Assembly (NCBI GenBank): GCA_946495905.1
Contig: CAMMEP010000034.1
Location: forward strand, 1 to 14,113
Direction: 5' to 3'
Length of the DNA stretch: 14,113 bases
Source of the DNA: an uncultured Clostridium sp.
GTDB taxonomy: Bacteria > Bacillota > Clostridia > TANB77 > CAG-508
The notes under the pieces are model-generated. The model ran no database searches, was not told the DNA's origin, and saw nothing but the letters and a program-made list of their open reading frames with translations. Of the stretch, positions 6,319-13,102 are shown piece after piece. Within the stretch, counting starts at the first letter, position 1, and each line of letters starts with the position of its first letter. The translations under genes were made by a program, and so were the position numbers.

Positions 6319-7531
6319 ATGAAATTTATATTTCTTTCTTTTAGGCGAAATATTTTACCTTGTATTTTTGTTATTATTGCTATTTGTCTAGTTGTTTTTT
6401 CTAAATCCAATCTTACTGCTGCAACAAATGGATTAACTTTGTGGGCGACCTGTGTTGTTCCTTCTCTTTTTCCATTTTTTGTGATTACCAATCTGCTTTC
6501 TCATACCAAGGTAGTAAGTTTTACTGGAAAATTACTAGATAAGCTAATGCGACCACTTTTTAATGTACCTGGTGTCGGTGGTTTTGCTTTTGTGATGGGA
6601 CTTATTAGTGGTTATCCTGTTGGTGCTAAAGTAGTATCAGATTTTCGCGAAAATGGATTAGTAACAAAGGATGAAGGAGAAAGACTTCTTGCTTTTACCA
6701 ATAATTCTCGGACCTTTGTTTATTTTAAGTAGTGTAGGCATCGGACTTTTTGGTGATACTAAAACCGGTCTACTACTTCTTTGTACCCATATTCTTGCTT
6801 GTATTACAGTTGGCATTCTTCTAGGAAAGTTTTCGAAAAAGTCAGATGAAGATTTTCGAAAAGCAAGCAATATTAAGCTAAAAGATTCTGCTGCCAATAC
6901 AATTTCTTTAAGAAACTTAGGAGAAGTACTTGGTAATAGTATTAATAATAGCATTTCTACTATCCTTATGATAGGAGGTTTTGTAGTAATTTTTTCTGTT
7001 ATTATTTCTATCTTGAATCAAACGCACACCTTGGATTTTTTAAGTAAATTTTTGAATCCTATTTTATCTTTATTTGGGTTTGATTTAAGCTTTTCAAAAC
7101 CTTTACTGTCCGGAATATTAGAGCTTACCAATGGTGTTAATTTAGTAGCGAATATACATATAAAAGCAATATCACAAAATGTTGTTCTTTGTGCCTTTTT
7201 ACTTGGTTTTGGCGGTTTTTCCGTCCTATTACAAGTATTTAGCATCGTAGCCAAAACAGATTTATCTATGAAAAAATATCTTATTGGAAAATTTATGCAA
7301 GGAATATTTGCTAGTATTTATACTTTCTTAGCTTTAAAATTTATTTCTTTTATTAATTTAGATATTTTAGAAACCTCGGCTTCTAATGCTAATAGCCTTG
7401 AAACTTTAACTTCTGCTACCAATGCTTTTTATTTGTTTTTTTATGATTTTGGTATATTTGTAATTGGTGTAATACTTGTTCTTATTATTTTTTGTTTATT
7501 TAAAAGATTCTATGAAAAAGTATTTAACTAG
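6319..7531 (+). CDS. ylbJ: Sporulation membrane protein YlbJ, interrupted by a +1 shift at CGG-A
   Basis: YlbJ is a polytopic membrane protein needed for spore formation in Bacillus. Two overlapping frames together give about 403 residues, the normal family length. Frame one (6319-6708) carries the N-terminal helices, GLISGYPVGAKVVSD and LLAFTNNS. The remainder (6710-7531) continues GPLFILSSVGIGLFG and later SGILELTNGVN. The family motif NNSGPLF is restored only if the C at 6709 is skipped; otherwise translation stops at 6730. The downstream frame is open for 273 codons with conserved content, which argues against long-standing decay. The ATG at 6319 is preferred over the GTG at 6310 because AGGTGA (6308-6313) is the ribosome binding site. 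The gene is divergent from splB. Confidence 0.85.
6706..6714 (+). other. Candidate +1 frameshift site TCT CGG ACC in ylbJ
   Basis: The zero frame is TCT CGG ACC; the conserved frame is TCT (C) GGA CCT. The extra base is the C at 6709. The result of skipping it is Ser-Gly-Pro of NNSGPLF. The same pattern of C before GGA is found in the dinD remnant and the E2-like gene. Confidence 0.7.
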
Positions 7532-7589
7532 ATTTAATTCATAAAAAGAATAGGAATGAATATAAATTAATAATAGGAGATGATAATGT

Positions 7590-7832
7590 ATGGATAGAAA
7601 TTCAGATAATATGAATAATTTTTATGGGATGCCACCTTATAGCTATGATAACAATTTTGACCCTAATATGACAGATAATCCAATGTTTAATCCTATTGCA
7701 CAATATGAGCAAGCATATATGTATTATCGCTATTTAACACAACAAATGGAATATAAAATAAAATGTAAAGAATATGATAAGTTATGCAATACTTCCGGAA
7801 GAAGTGAAAGTAGCAGGAATGCGAGGGAATAA
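7590..7832 (+). CDS. Small Asn/Tyr/Met-rich protein, possible spore component
   Basis: An unrecognised 80-residue protein. The first half is rich in Asn, Asp, Pro, Tyr and Met (for example MPPYSYDNNFDPNM), followed by an amphipathic helical stretch (AQYEQAYMYYRYLTQQMEYKIK) and a basic-polar tail. It has no signal peptide or membrane segment. The ATG at 7590 follows AGGAGA at 7575-7580. The gene starts 58 bases after ylbJ on the same strand with no terminator between, so it may be co-transcribed. Its composition resembles small spore coat-associated proteins, and the neighbours are sporulation genes; that role is inference only. Confidence 0.6.
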   Translation: MDRNSDNMNNFYGMPPYSYDNNFDPNMTDNPMFNPIAQYEQAYMYYRYLTQQMEYKIKCKEYDKLCNTSGRSESSRNARE

Positions 7833-7873
7833 TTTTTGAAGCATTTATGTATTTTAGTATATTTTTCCAATAT

Positions 7874-7902
7874 TTGACATTTGCTATATTTTGTGCTATA
7901 AT
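7874..7902 (+). promoter_or_regulatory. Fully consensus sigma-A promoter with extended -10
   Basis: TTGACA (7874-7879), a 17-bp spacer and TATAAT (7897-7902) match consensus at all twelve bases, and TGC before the -10 box adds the extended motif. It is the strongest promoter in the window and drives only the 55-codon ORF. Confidence 0.92.
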
Positions 7903-7940
7903 AAATTTTATACTAAAAATTATTAAGGAGGTACATTTCA

Positions 7941-8108
7941 ATGTACAACACAGAAGCTTTACGGCGGAAAATCGCCAAAGATGGACTCCAGGAGACACTT
8001 AAACTTTTATCTTCGGATAATTTTCCAGAAGATATAAAGGCAGAATTATCCAAAGATAAAATATTCGTTGGTGGTTTTCCATGCTTAAGTGTTATCTGCT
8101 CCTTATAA
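7941..8108 (+). CDS. 55-residue small protein of unknown function with tandem CGG codons
   Basis: I do not recognise this protein. It begins MYNTEALRRKIAKDG, continues as a charged, helix-prone segment and ends IFVGGFPCLSVICSL with two cysteines (Cys48, Cys53) in a hydrophobic tail. A near-perfect ribosome binding site AAGGAGG (7925-7931), a consensus promoter and a strong terminator make it a complete, strongly expressed unit. GTACAT/ATGTAC (7931-7936 with 7941-7946) places the start codon in a hairpin. Codons 8 and 9 are CGG CGG, otherwise avoided in this window. CTC, CAG, GAG, GCC and TGC suggest foreign codon use. If CGG caused +1 shifting, the product would be a 25-residue peptide ending at 8020. 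Other inverted repeats (7995-8002 with 8085-8092; 8015-8022 with 8044-8051) leave a structured RNA possible. Confidence 0.6.
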   Translation: MYNTEALRRKIAKDGLQETLKLLSSDNFPEDIKAELSKDKIFVGGFPCLSVICSL

Positions 8109-8131
8109 GGAATTCTTACTGAATTTCTTTT

Positions 8132-8163
8132 TCCCCTGCTTTAACAGCAGGGGAGTTTTTTTG
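8132..8163 (+). terminator. Rho-independent terminator of the 55-codon unit
   Basis: CCCCTGCT (8133-8140) pairs perfectly with AGCAGGGG (8146-8153) over the loop TTAAC, and a T-tract starts at 8156. It is the most GC-rich hairpin of the window. The convergent dinD remnant ends 3 bases beyond it. Confidence 0.93.
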
Positions 8164-8165
8164 GT

Positions 8166-8484
8166 TTATTTTATTTTTTTTAAATCCTTATTATTTTCTT
8201 TTTCTAATTGTTTTAAACTCTTTTGTGGTGTAGGCAAATCTTCTGGCATAGTTCCGACCTGCTTCTTTAATCGCGTTTCTAACAATCTTGCCAATATTAT
8301 AGTGAGTCTTATTGGCTTCTTTTTCGGTTTGTATATTATCTTTCTTTAACTTTTGTTCTGTCTGAGAAATTCTAAATAAATTAGCAATTAATTCGTCACT
8401 TCCCATATTATCTAAAATATCTTCTCTATATCTTAATCCTTTTCTTTTTGCAATATCATCAGCAGTTTCTCCATTGGGAGAAGT
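8166..8484 (-). pseudogene. dinD: DinD C-terminal remnant with a CGG-A frameshift
   Basis: This is the C-terminal third of a DNA-damage-inducible protein D. Recognisable stretches are GETADDIAKRKG, DILDNMGSDELIANLFRISQTE and KANKTHY-like residues. After a one-base shift comes GGTMPEDLPTPQKSL and a lysine-rich tail ending at 8166. Upstream an in-frame TAG at 8485-8487 closes the frame and no N-terminal part is found, so the gene is truncated. The extra base is a C (the G at 8256 on the plus strand) within GGT CGG AAC; skipping it gives the family motif GGTMPE. The frame stays open to a natural-looking C-terminus, so apart from the lost 5' end the sequence is well preserved. It lies at the left border of the accessory segment. 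Confidence 0.8.
8251..8259 (-). other. Candidate +1 frameshift site GGT CGG AAC in the dinD remnant
   Basis: On the minus strand the zero frame is GGT CGG AAC; the conserved frame is GGT (C) GGA ACT. The skipped C corresponds to plus-strand position 8256. The restored motif is Gly-Gly-Thr-Met-Pro-Glu. Confidence 0.68.
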
Positions 8485-8608
8485 CTAATAAGGACAAAAT
8501 TGTTTTTATAAATTTCTTTCAAAATTTTATTGTGTTAGATAGCCACTAAAAGATATAAATTGTTTAGTCAGATTTGTAGTGAAAATCAATTTATGGAGGG
8601 TTTTAGAA

Positions 8609-8974
8609 ATGAATAGTAAAATTACATATCACAAAGAAGGAGGTTATTATATTCCTGACTTATATTTAGAAAAAGAGTATTATGAAAAAGAGTATATTAT
8701 TGGAAAATATGGACATTTAAGATTAGAATATTTAAAAAATCATAAAAAGGCTGAATATATAATAATGTTTATGAATTGTAATTTAAGAAAACATATTGTA
8801 GATACTGATAAAAAAGCTAAAGAAAGATTTGAAATACTTATGGCACAAATGCTAGAAAAAAATCCAATTGATGAAAACCTAAAAAACACTGCCCCTTTGA
8901 AATGGATAGGACTTATGAATAATTATAAGCATTCAGTTGAAGAAATTATTTTTAATGAATTAATATATTGCTAA
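8609..8974 (+). CDS. tnpV: TnpV-like transposon-encoded protein
   Basis: A 121-residue protein similar to TnpV, an accessory protein of unknown biochemical role carried by clostridial elements such as Tn4451. Recognisable parts are ITYHKEGGYYIPDLYL, IGKYGHLRLEYLKNHKKAEY, a charged central helix and the end WIGLMNNYKHSVEEIIFNELIYC. The ATG at 8609 is chosen over an upstream GTG at 8579 because GGAGGG (8595-8600) precedes it and family members begin here. No transposase or resolvase is nearby, so it is probably a leftover of a mobile element, or a passenger between the dinD remnant and the CBASS operon. A terminator follows at 9017. Confidence 0.82.
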   Translation: MNSKITYHKEGGYYIPDLYLEKEYYEKEYIIGKYGHLRLEYLKNHKKAEYIIMFMNCNLRKHIVDTDKKAKERFEILMAQMLEKNPIDENLKNTAPLKWIGLMNNYKHSVEEIIFNELIYC

Positions 8975-8986
8975 ATAAATTACTCC

Positions 8987-9014
8987 AAAAAAACTTTACA
9001 TTTTATATAAATGT
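8987..9014 (-). terminator. Possible terminator of the minus-strand CBASS operon
   Basis: On the minus strand ACATTT pairs with AAATGT over a short AT-rich loop (8998-9014), followed by AAAG and seven T residues. The stem is weak and the call rests mainly on the T-tract and its position after the E2-like gene. Confidence 0.45.
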
Positions 9015-9016
9015 AG

Positions 9017-9064
9017 CAAGAATGAATTATCAATTCTAATAATTCATTCTTGTTTCTTTTTTTC
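9017..9064 (+). terminator. Terminator downstream of tnpV
   Basis: A perfect 14-bp stem (9017-9030 with 9039-9052) with an 8-base loop is followed by a T-rich tail (9053-9063). On the other strand the same stem contains the stop codon of the frame-restored E2-like gene. Confidence 0.82.
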
Positions 9065-9533
9065 ATTTTCTGGATGTTTTCCTCCGTCCACACCATTGTC
9101 CAGAAATAAGCCATATTTCGTAAAAATAAAACCACTCAATAGTCCATAAAAATACTGTATCGGCAATAATCATTTTACTATCCCAATCTTCTTTAGGATA
9201 AAACGGGCATATTTGTAAATATTCTTTTCCCTTAATCTTATATATGCCATAAGTATGTGGAATAGTTTCATTAGGACGTGTCTCTAATTCAGGCGATAAT
9301 ACAAATACTTTTGGAGTTTTTAACATTGTTTCTTGCTTAATTTTTATAATATATTCATTACTAGTATTAGAAGATTTTATAAGAAAATCCATATCTAATC
9401 TTCTATTTGAATTATCTTTTATTAAAAGTCGCTTATATTTAATTAGTAAATGCCACTTTTGTATTGGAATAGTTGCATAAATTCTATTATTTTTTTGAAA
9501 TTTATTGCCCAAAAAACTTATGCTCCTTAACAT
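9044..9533 (-). CDS. CBASS-associated E2-like protein, C-terminus restored by a CGG-A shift
   Basis: This fits the short E2-like (ubiquitin-conjugating-fold) proteins of type II-short CBASS operons, which act on the neighbouring CD-NTase to control signalling. Family landmarks are TPKVFVLSPEL, IPHTYG, LQICPFYPKEDW with the likely catalytic Cys109, and IADTVFLWTIEWFYFYEIWLISGQW. The expected ending GGGxHP appears only if one C is skipped in GGA CGG AGG: WCG-GG-KHPENEKKKQE, stop at 9044. The unshifted frame ends CGRRKTSRK at 9063. The frame-restored protein has 162 residues counted from the ATG at 9533; a TTG at 9512 ten bases after AAGGAG is another possible start. It overlaps the 3' end of the CD-NTase gene by about 30 bases, implying translational coupling. 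Confidence 0.75.
9081..9089 (-). other. Candidate +1 frameshift site GGA CGG AGG in the E2-like gene
   Basis: On the minus strand the zero frame is GGA CGG AGG; the conserved frame is GGA (C) GGA GGA AAA CAT CCA. The skipped C corresponds to plus-strand position 9086. The restored sequence is Gly-Gly-Gly-Lys-His-Pro, the family's normal C-terminal motif. Confidence 0.68.
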
Positions 9534-10635
9534 TTGTCCCTTGTTGTTCAAAATTTATAGTTGCATCTTTATCAATATACATATTTCCATTTTCACGTAA
9601 TGTCTTTGCTTGTTTTCCAATACTTGCATAAGCTTTTTCCACAATTTTTGTGCCAAATATTTCCTTATAGCTTTTTGATTCTTCAAGTAAATCTCCAGAT
9701 GTAATAAAAGTATTATTGACAATGTCATTTTTTAATTCCGATACAAAGAACTTAAAAGCCTCTTTTCTTTCAGGATGTATTTGCCATTTGTCTGCAAAAT
9801 TTTCTTCACTATTAACTGGATTTTCCACCCATTCAATTCCGTCCTTTATTTTTATGTATTTATAATAATTATTAGAGAATTTTTTTATTAATTCATATAC
9901 ATTATTTTCTCCTGTATAAATTTGAGCCATTATAGTTGTTAAAATTATAGAAATTGGTTTATTTTCTAAATTGTTTTCAAATTTTTTATCTCTATATCTC
10001 TTCAATATCTGTAAAGCAACCTGTAATGTCGTTTTTACTTTGTAGTCAGGTACTTCTTCTATATTCTTATTGTTTTGAACAGCAAAGCTTTCTACCAATC
10101 TTCGTTTTTCTTCTTTTTGCTTTTCATTAAACCATTCAAAATATGCTTCTGGATTTGTAGTAGTAAAAGTATAAATATTACTAATCTCATCTTTATTGGT
10201 TATCTTTAGTTTTTTATCCTTGTCATATGTTATATCTTCAATTGCAGGTAGAATATCCATATGATATTGAGCTTCATCTGCATATTTTAGCGTCCAACAT
10301 CTTTTTCCTTCTTCTTGTAACATTTTAGAATATCTGTCACTTGATTTTAATGCTTGTCCAACTTCATTTTTTAAATCCTTTGGATTTGAAAAATATTTAT
10401 TTACTTTACATACTAAATCAATATCATAGTCATCCTCATCTGATAAAGGTTTTATTACTGTTCCTAGTCTAAATGAACCTTGTGGAAAAATATCTACTTG
10501 TACATTTATGTTATTTGATAAATATGTTCCAACCGCATTATAACTTGCAACTGCATTTTCATATTTTTCGTCTGTAATATCTAATTCTTTAGCTATTTGT
10601 CTTAATACCATATCAATTCGTGTATTATCGTTCAT
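9502..10635 (-). CDS. CBASS CD-NTase (cGAS/DncV-like nucleotidyltransferase)
   Basis: This enzyme of the cyclic-oligonucleotide-based anti-phage signalling system makes a cyclic nucleotide messenger on infection. The 377 residues carry the nucleotidyltransferase motif GSFRLGT (Gly53-Ser54), the metal-binding pair Asp71 and Asp73 in DYDIDLV, and a third Asp127 in HMDILPA. A helical C-terminal domain follows. The exact messenger cannot be told from sequence alone. The protein ends KEHKFFGQ, a tail with a near-terminal glycine like those of CD-NTases that are conjugated through their C-terminus. The start is one base after the stop of the upstream membrane protein; the 3' end overlaps the E2-like gene. 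This gives the order effector, CD-NTase, E2. Confidence 0.9.
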   Translation of the reverse strand: MNDNTRIDMVLRQIAKELDITDEKYENAVASYNAVGTYLSNNINVQVDIFPQGSFRLGTVIKPLSDEDDYDIDLVCKVNKYFSNPKDLKNEVGQALKSSDRYSKMLQEEGKRCWTLKYADEAQYHMDILPAIEDITYDKDKKLKITNKDEISNIYTFTTTNPEAYFEWFNEKQKEEKRRLVESFAVQNNKNIEEVPDYKVKTTLQVALQILKRYRDKKFENNLENKPISIILTTIMAQIYTGENNVYELIKKFSNNYYKYIKIKDGIEWVENPVNSEENFADKWQIHPERKEAFKFFVSELKNDIVNNTFITSGDLLEESKSYKEIFGTKIVEKAYASIGKQAKTLRENGNMYIDKDATINFEQQGTNVKEHKFFGQ

Positions 10636-10636
10636 C

Positions 10637-11473
10637 TTATTTTTTCCTCCTTAAAACTTTTTTTCCTTTATCTTTAAATTTCTTATCTCTTGTTGTTGTA
10701 TCTTGCTGAAATATTTCTAATTCCATTTTATCTCTGTCCGCTTGCATAAAACATTCTTTTATAATTTGATATGTATTAAGTGTCGAGGTTGTCAAAAACA
10801 AATTAATTTTTGCTCCAGTAGCTACTATTTTTATAACAGCTTTTCTAACTTCATTAACTAGTTCTTGAGAAGATATTCTAACACCAGCATGTCCAATACG
10901 TTCAATTTCAATAGTATCAATGTCTTGCTTATCTATGGGTAATTGTTCTAAACGTATTTTATAGGTATCAGAAACAATCAAATTACATTCTCTTAAGTTA
11001 TTAATATTATGAAACTTACTTTCATCTACTCTAATAAAAATATCTGCGTTTAGCTCAATATTTTCTTTGTTTAAGTTTACCAATTCATCAAAATCATTGT
11101 TCATAACAATTTTAAACATAGCATAATAAGGTTTTCTTATTAAACTTATTTTCTTAAAACCTAATAATTTAGCAAGTTTATAAAATATATAATAATTCGT
11201 ACCATATATATTGCCAGATAGAAAAACTCTATTCTTATTCAAATTTCTAATAGTAATAAATATTATGCTAAATAAAACAATAATTGTTGTAATTACAGAT
11301 AAACTACTAATATAATTTGAAATATCTGCATTTTCATTAATTTCAAGTGTAACAAATAATAAATTAATTTCACTTATAGAAAAATATTGAATTGCAAACA
11401 CAAAAATCATAATTGGTAAAATAAATATTAACAGAATTGGCATTATTATATTAAATATAATATATTTTTTCAA
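10637..11473 (-). CDS. Two-TM membrane protein, candidate CBASS effector
   Basis: A 278-residue protein with two predicted transmembrane helices (about residues 5-30 and 56-77) and a roughly 200-residue soluble C-terminal domain ending in a very basic tail (KDKGKKVLRRKK). I do not recognise the soluble domain. The segment KINLFLTTSTLNTYQIIKECF faintly recalls Rossmann-like SAVED/CARF sensor strands, but this is not a call. Its place immediately before the CD-NTase, with one base between, is where CBASS effectors sit; membrane disruption after messenger binding is inferred. The TTG at 11473 is preferred because AGGAG lies 9 bases upstream; ATG 11482 touches that site and ATG 11551 has none. 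A TATAAT at 11501-11506 (minus strand) could give the module its own promoter. Confidence 0.65.
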   Translation of the reverse strand: MKKYIIFNIIMPILLIFILPIMIFVFAIQYFSISEINLLFVTLEINENADISNYISSLSVITTIIVLFSIIFITIRNLNKNRVFLSGNIYGTNYYIFYKLAKLLGFKKISLIRKPYYAMFKIVMNNDFDELVNLNKENIELNADIFIRVDESKFHNINNLRECNLIVSDTYKIRLEQLPIDKQDIDTIEIERIGHAGVRISSQELVNEVRKAVIKIVATGAKINLFLTTSTLNTYQIIKECFMQADRDKMELEIFQQDTTTRDKKFKDKGKKVLRRKK

Positions 11474-11603
11474 AAAAATCATCTCCTCTATAAATGAATT
11501 ATTATATCTCAATATCTTCATTAGTTTAGCCATACCATGAAATTCAGTCATTTTATTTCAATTAATTTCGTAGGTTTCCATTACTGTTTTATCACTTTTC
11601 AAA

Positions 11604-12494
11604 CTAATTTAATGCTCCTGACATAATTCTAAATTTAGAATTATTGTTCCAGATTTCTTGTAATTTGCTAAAATTTTCATTAGGATTTAGCATTAAGTTC
11701 GCTAAATTATCTAATTCTTTATATTCTTCATCAGATAACTCAAAATTCTTATCTTGTATATATTTAGGCATATGTAAAAATATAATTTCATCATTCATTA
11801 ACGCATGAAAATCATAGAATAATCCTCTTATTGAAGCTTTTAGTCCTAGGGTTGGTGGATCAGAAGAATATAAAATAGTTTCAGGTTTATATTTATTCTG
11901 TCTTATACCTAAATAAGCATTTGCACCAAATAAAAATTTATCATAAGGAATATCATTCAAATCAAATCCCATTTCATGGTCTGGACAATGTTCATCTGCA
12001 TCTACTAATCTCCATCTATTTTCTTTTCCGTCAAAATATTCCGTAATCCAATGGTCATAACATATTCCATCATAATGTATATATTCAGCGAATCCACTTC
12101 TAGCTCTAGCTGGTATTCCTTTAGCTTTCAATATACTAGCCAATAATATAGCTTGACTTCTACATGTAACATGAACTTTATCTTTGGCTTCCCTTTTTGT
12201 AGTATAGTTAGGATTTTTTCTTAATAATTCAGCTATTACACTTTGTACAGTTGGAAAAATGTCATCTTCATATTCTAATCTAGTAATTGGCACTTTAGTC
12301 ATATCTCCCCAAAAGCAATCTTTTCTATTTCTAATTTGTTTATCTCTAAAAGCTACTGGATGAATTATTTGCATTCTTTGTAATAGACATAATTCTTCAA
12401 TATCATCTGGCAATTTTTTTGCAAAATCCTTATAATATCCTAAATCTGTAAATGAACTTGTTTTCTTATAAAATTCTAATATTTCTTTTTCCAT
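11604..12494 (-). CDS. Transglutaminase-like cysteine protease-fold protein
   Basis: A 296-residue soluble protein with a transglutaminase-like core. The likely catalytic triad is Cys111 (VTCRSQAILLASILKAKGIPAR), His148 (CYDHWITEYF) and Asp165 (WRLVDAD), with the order and spacing of the superfamily. The flanking N- and C-terminal regions are not recognised, and there is no signal peptide, so it acts in the cytoplasm. Bacterial members may be proteases, amidases or peptide-modifying enzymes; the substrate cannot be inferred. It lies 38 bases after the nitroreductase gene and 130 bases before the CBASS effector start. It could close the upstream operon or belong to the defence island. Confidence 0.75.
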   Translation of the reverse strand: MEKEILEFYKKTSSFTDLGYYKDFAKKLPDDIEELCLLQRMQIIHPVAFRDKQIRNRKDCFWGDMTKVPITRLEYEDDIFPTVQSVIAELLRKNPNYTTKREAKDKVHVTCRSQAILLASILKAKGIPARARSGFAEYIHYDGICYDHWITEYFDGKENRWRLVDADEHCPDHEMGFDLNDIPYDKFLFGANAYLGIRQNKYKPETILYSSDPPTLGLKASIRGLFYDFHALMNDEIIFLHMPKYIQDKNFELSDEEYKELDNLANLMLNPNENFSKLQEIWNNNSKFRIMSGALN

Positions 12495-12532
12495 TTATTA
12501 TCCTATCCTTTCCATTTATATTTTTTATAATA

Positions 12533-13093
12533 TTAAAACCATTCCAAAACTTCATTCAATTCTTTTCTAGGTCTTGGTTTAGGATTTTCATCTGGATAAC
12601 CGATAGAAATTGCTGAAATTAGTTCCATTTTCTCATAGCCAATCAATTTAGCAATGTCTTTCTGCGTATACACAATATCTCTTATCCAAAGAGAACCTAA
12701 CCCCAAATCTGTGGCTCTTAAGCAAATATGTTCTATAGCTCCTCCGATTGAAAGTGAATCTCCTATAATCCAATTATCTTCATATTCCTTAAGAACTAAT
12801 ATAAGTATAGGGGCTTCTTTCATTATTTTTGCAGTTGCTTTAACACTACTATTAGCATTATATATTTGTCTTTCTAAATTAATCTTTTCGTTATTTTCCT
12901 TTTCCAACATAATGTCAGCAATTTTATTTTTTATAGTGTCGGTTACTATTACAAATTTCCAAGGTTGTCTATTTTTTGCAGATGGTGCTAATCTTGCACA
13001 ATCGATTAAGTCATCAATTATTTCCTTAGATATTTCAGTATTTTTATATTTGCGAATACTTCTTCTATTTTTTATTGTTTCTTTTAATTCCAT
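12533..13093 (-). CDS. Nitroreductase-family flavoprotein
   Basis: A 186-residue FMN-dependent oxidoreductase of the nitroreductase fold. Typical elements are the N-terminal RRSIRKY (10-16), which binds the FMN phosphate, APSAKNRQPW (36-45), GGAIEHICL (117-125) and LGLGSLWI (130-137), and the C-terminal IGYPDENPKPRPRK. The length is normal for the small subfamily. The natural substrate is unknown for most members. The ATG at 13093 follows AGGAGG and starts 9 bases after the amidotransferase stop, so the two are clearly co-transcribed. Confidence 0.9.
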   Translation of the reverse strand: MELKETIKNRRSIRKYKNTEISKEIIDDLIDCARLAPSAKNRQPWKFVIVTDTIKNKIADIMLEKENNEKINLERQIYNANSSVKATAKIMKEAPILILVLKEYEDNWIIGDSLSIGGAIEHICLRATDLGLGSLWIRDIVYTQKDIAKLIGYEKMELISAISIGYPDENPKPRPRKELNEVLEWF

Positions 13094-13102
13094 TCTGACC
13101 TC

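Noticed and set aside
8070..8108. GGFPC near the end of the 55-codon ORF resembles the catalytic motif of DNA cytosine methyltransferases
   Set aside because: The motif is normally followed by Gln, here Leu, and no other methyltransferase motif or room for the domain exists.
7941..8108. Double-glycine leader peptide (bacteriocin-type) reading of the 55-codon ORF
   Set aside because: A GG pair precedes a 10-residue Cys-containing tail, but the usual LSxxELxxIxGG spacing is not met and no transporter or modification enzyme is nearby.
6706..9089. Classical P-site slippery sequences at the three frameshifts
   Set aside because: The P-site codons TCT, GGT and GGA would re-pair poorly at +1 (CTC, GTC, GAC), and no in-frame stop or upstream Shine-Dalgarno-like stimulator is shared; only CGG-A is common.
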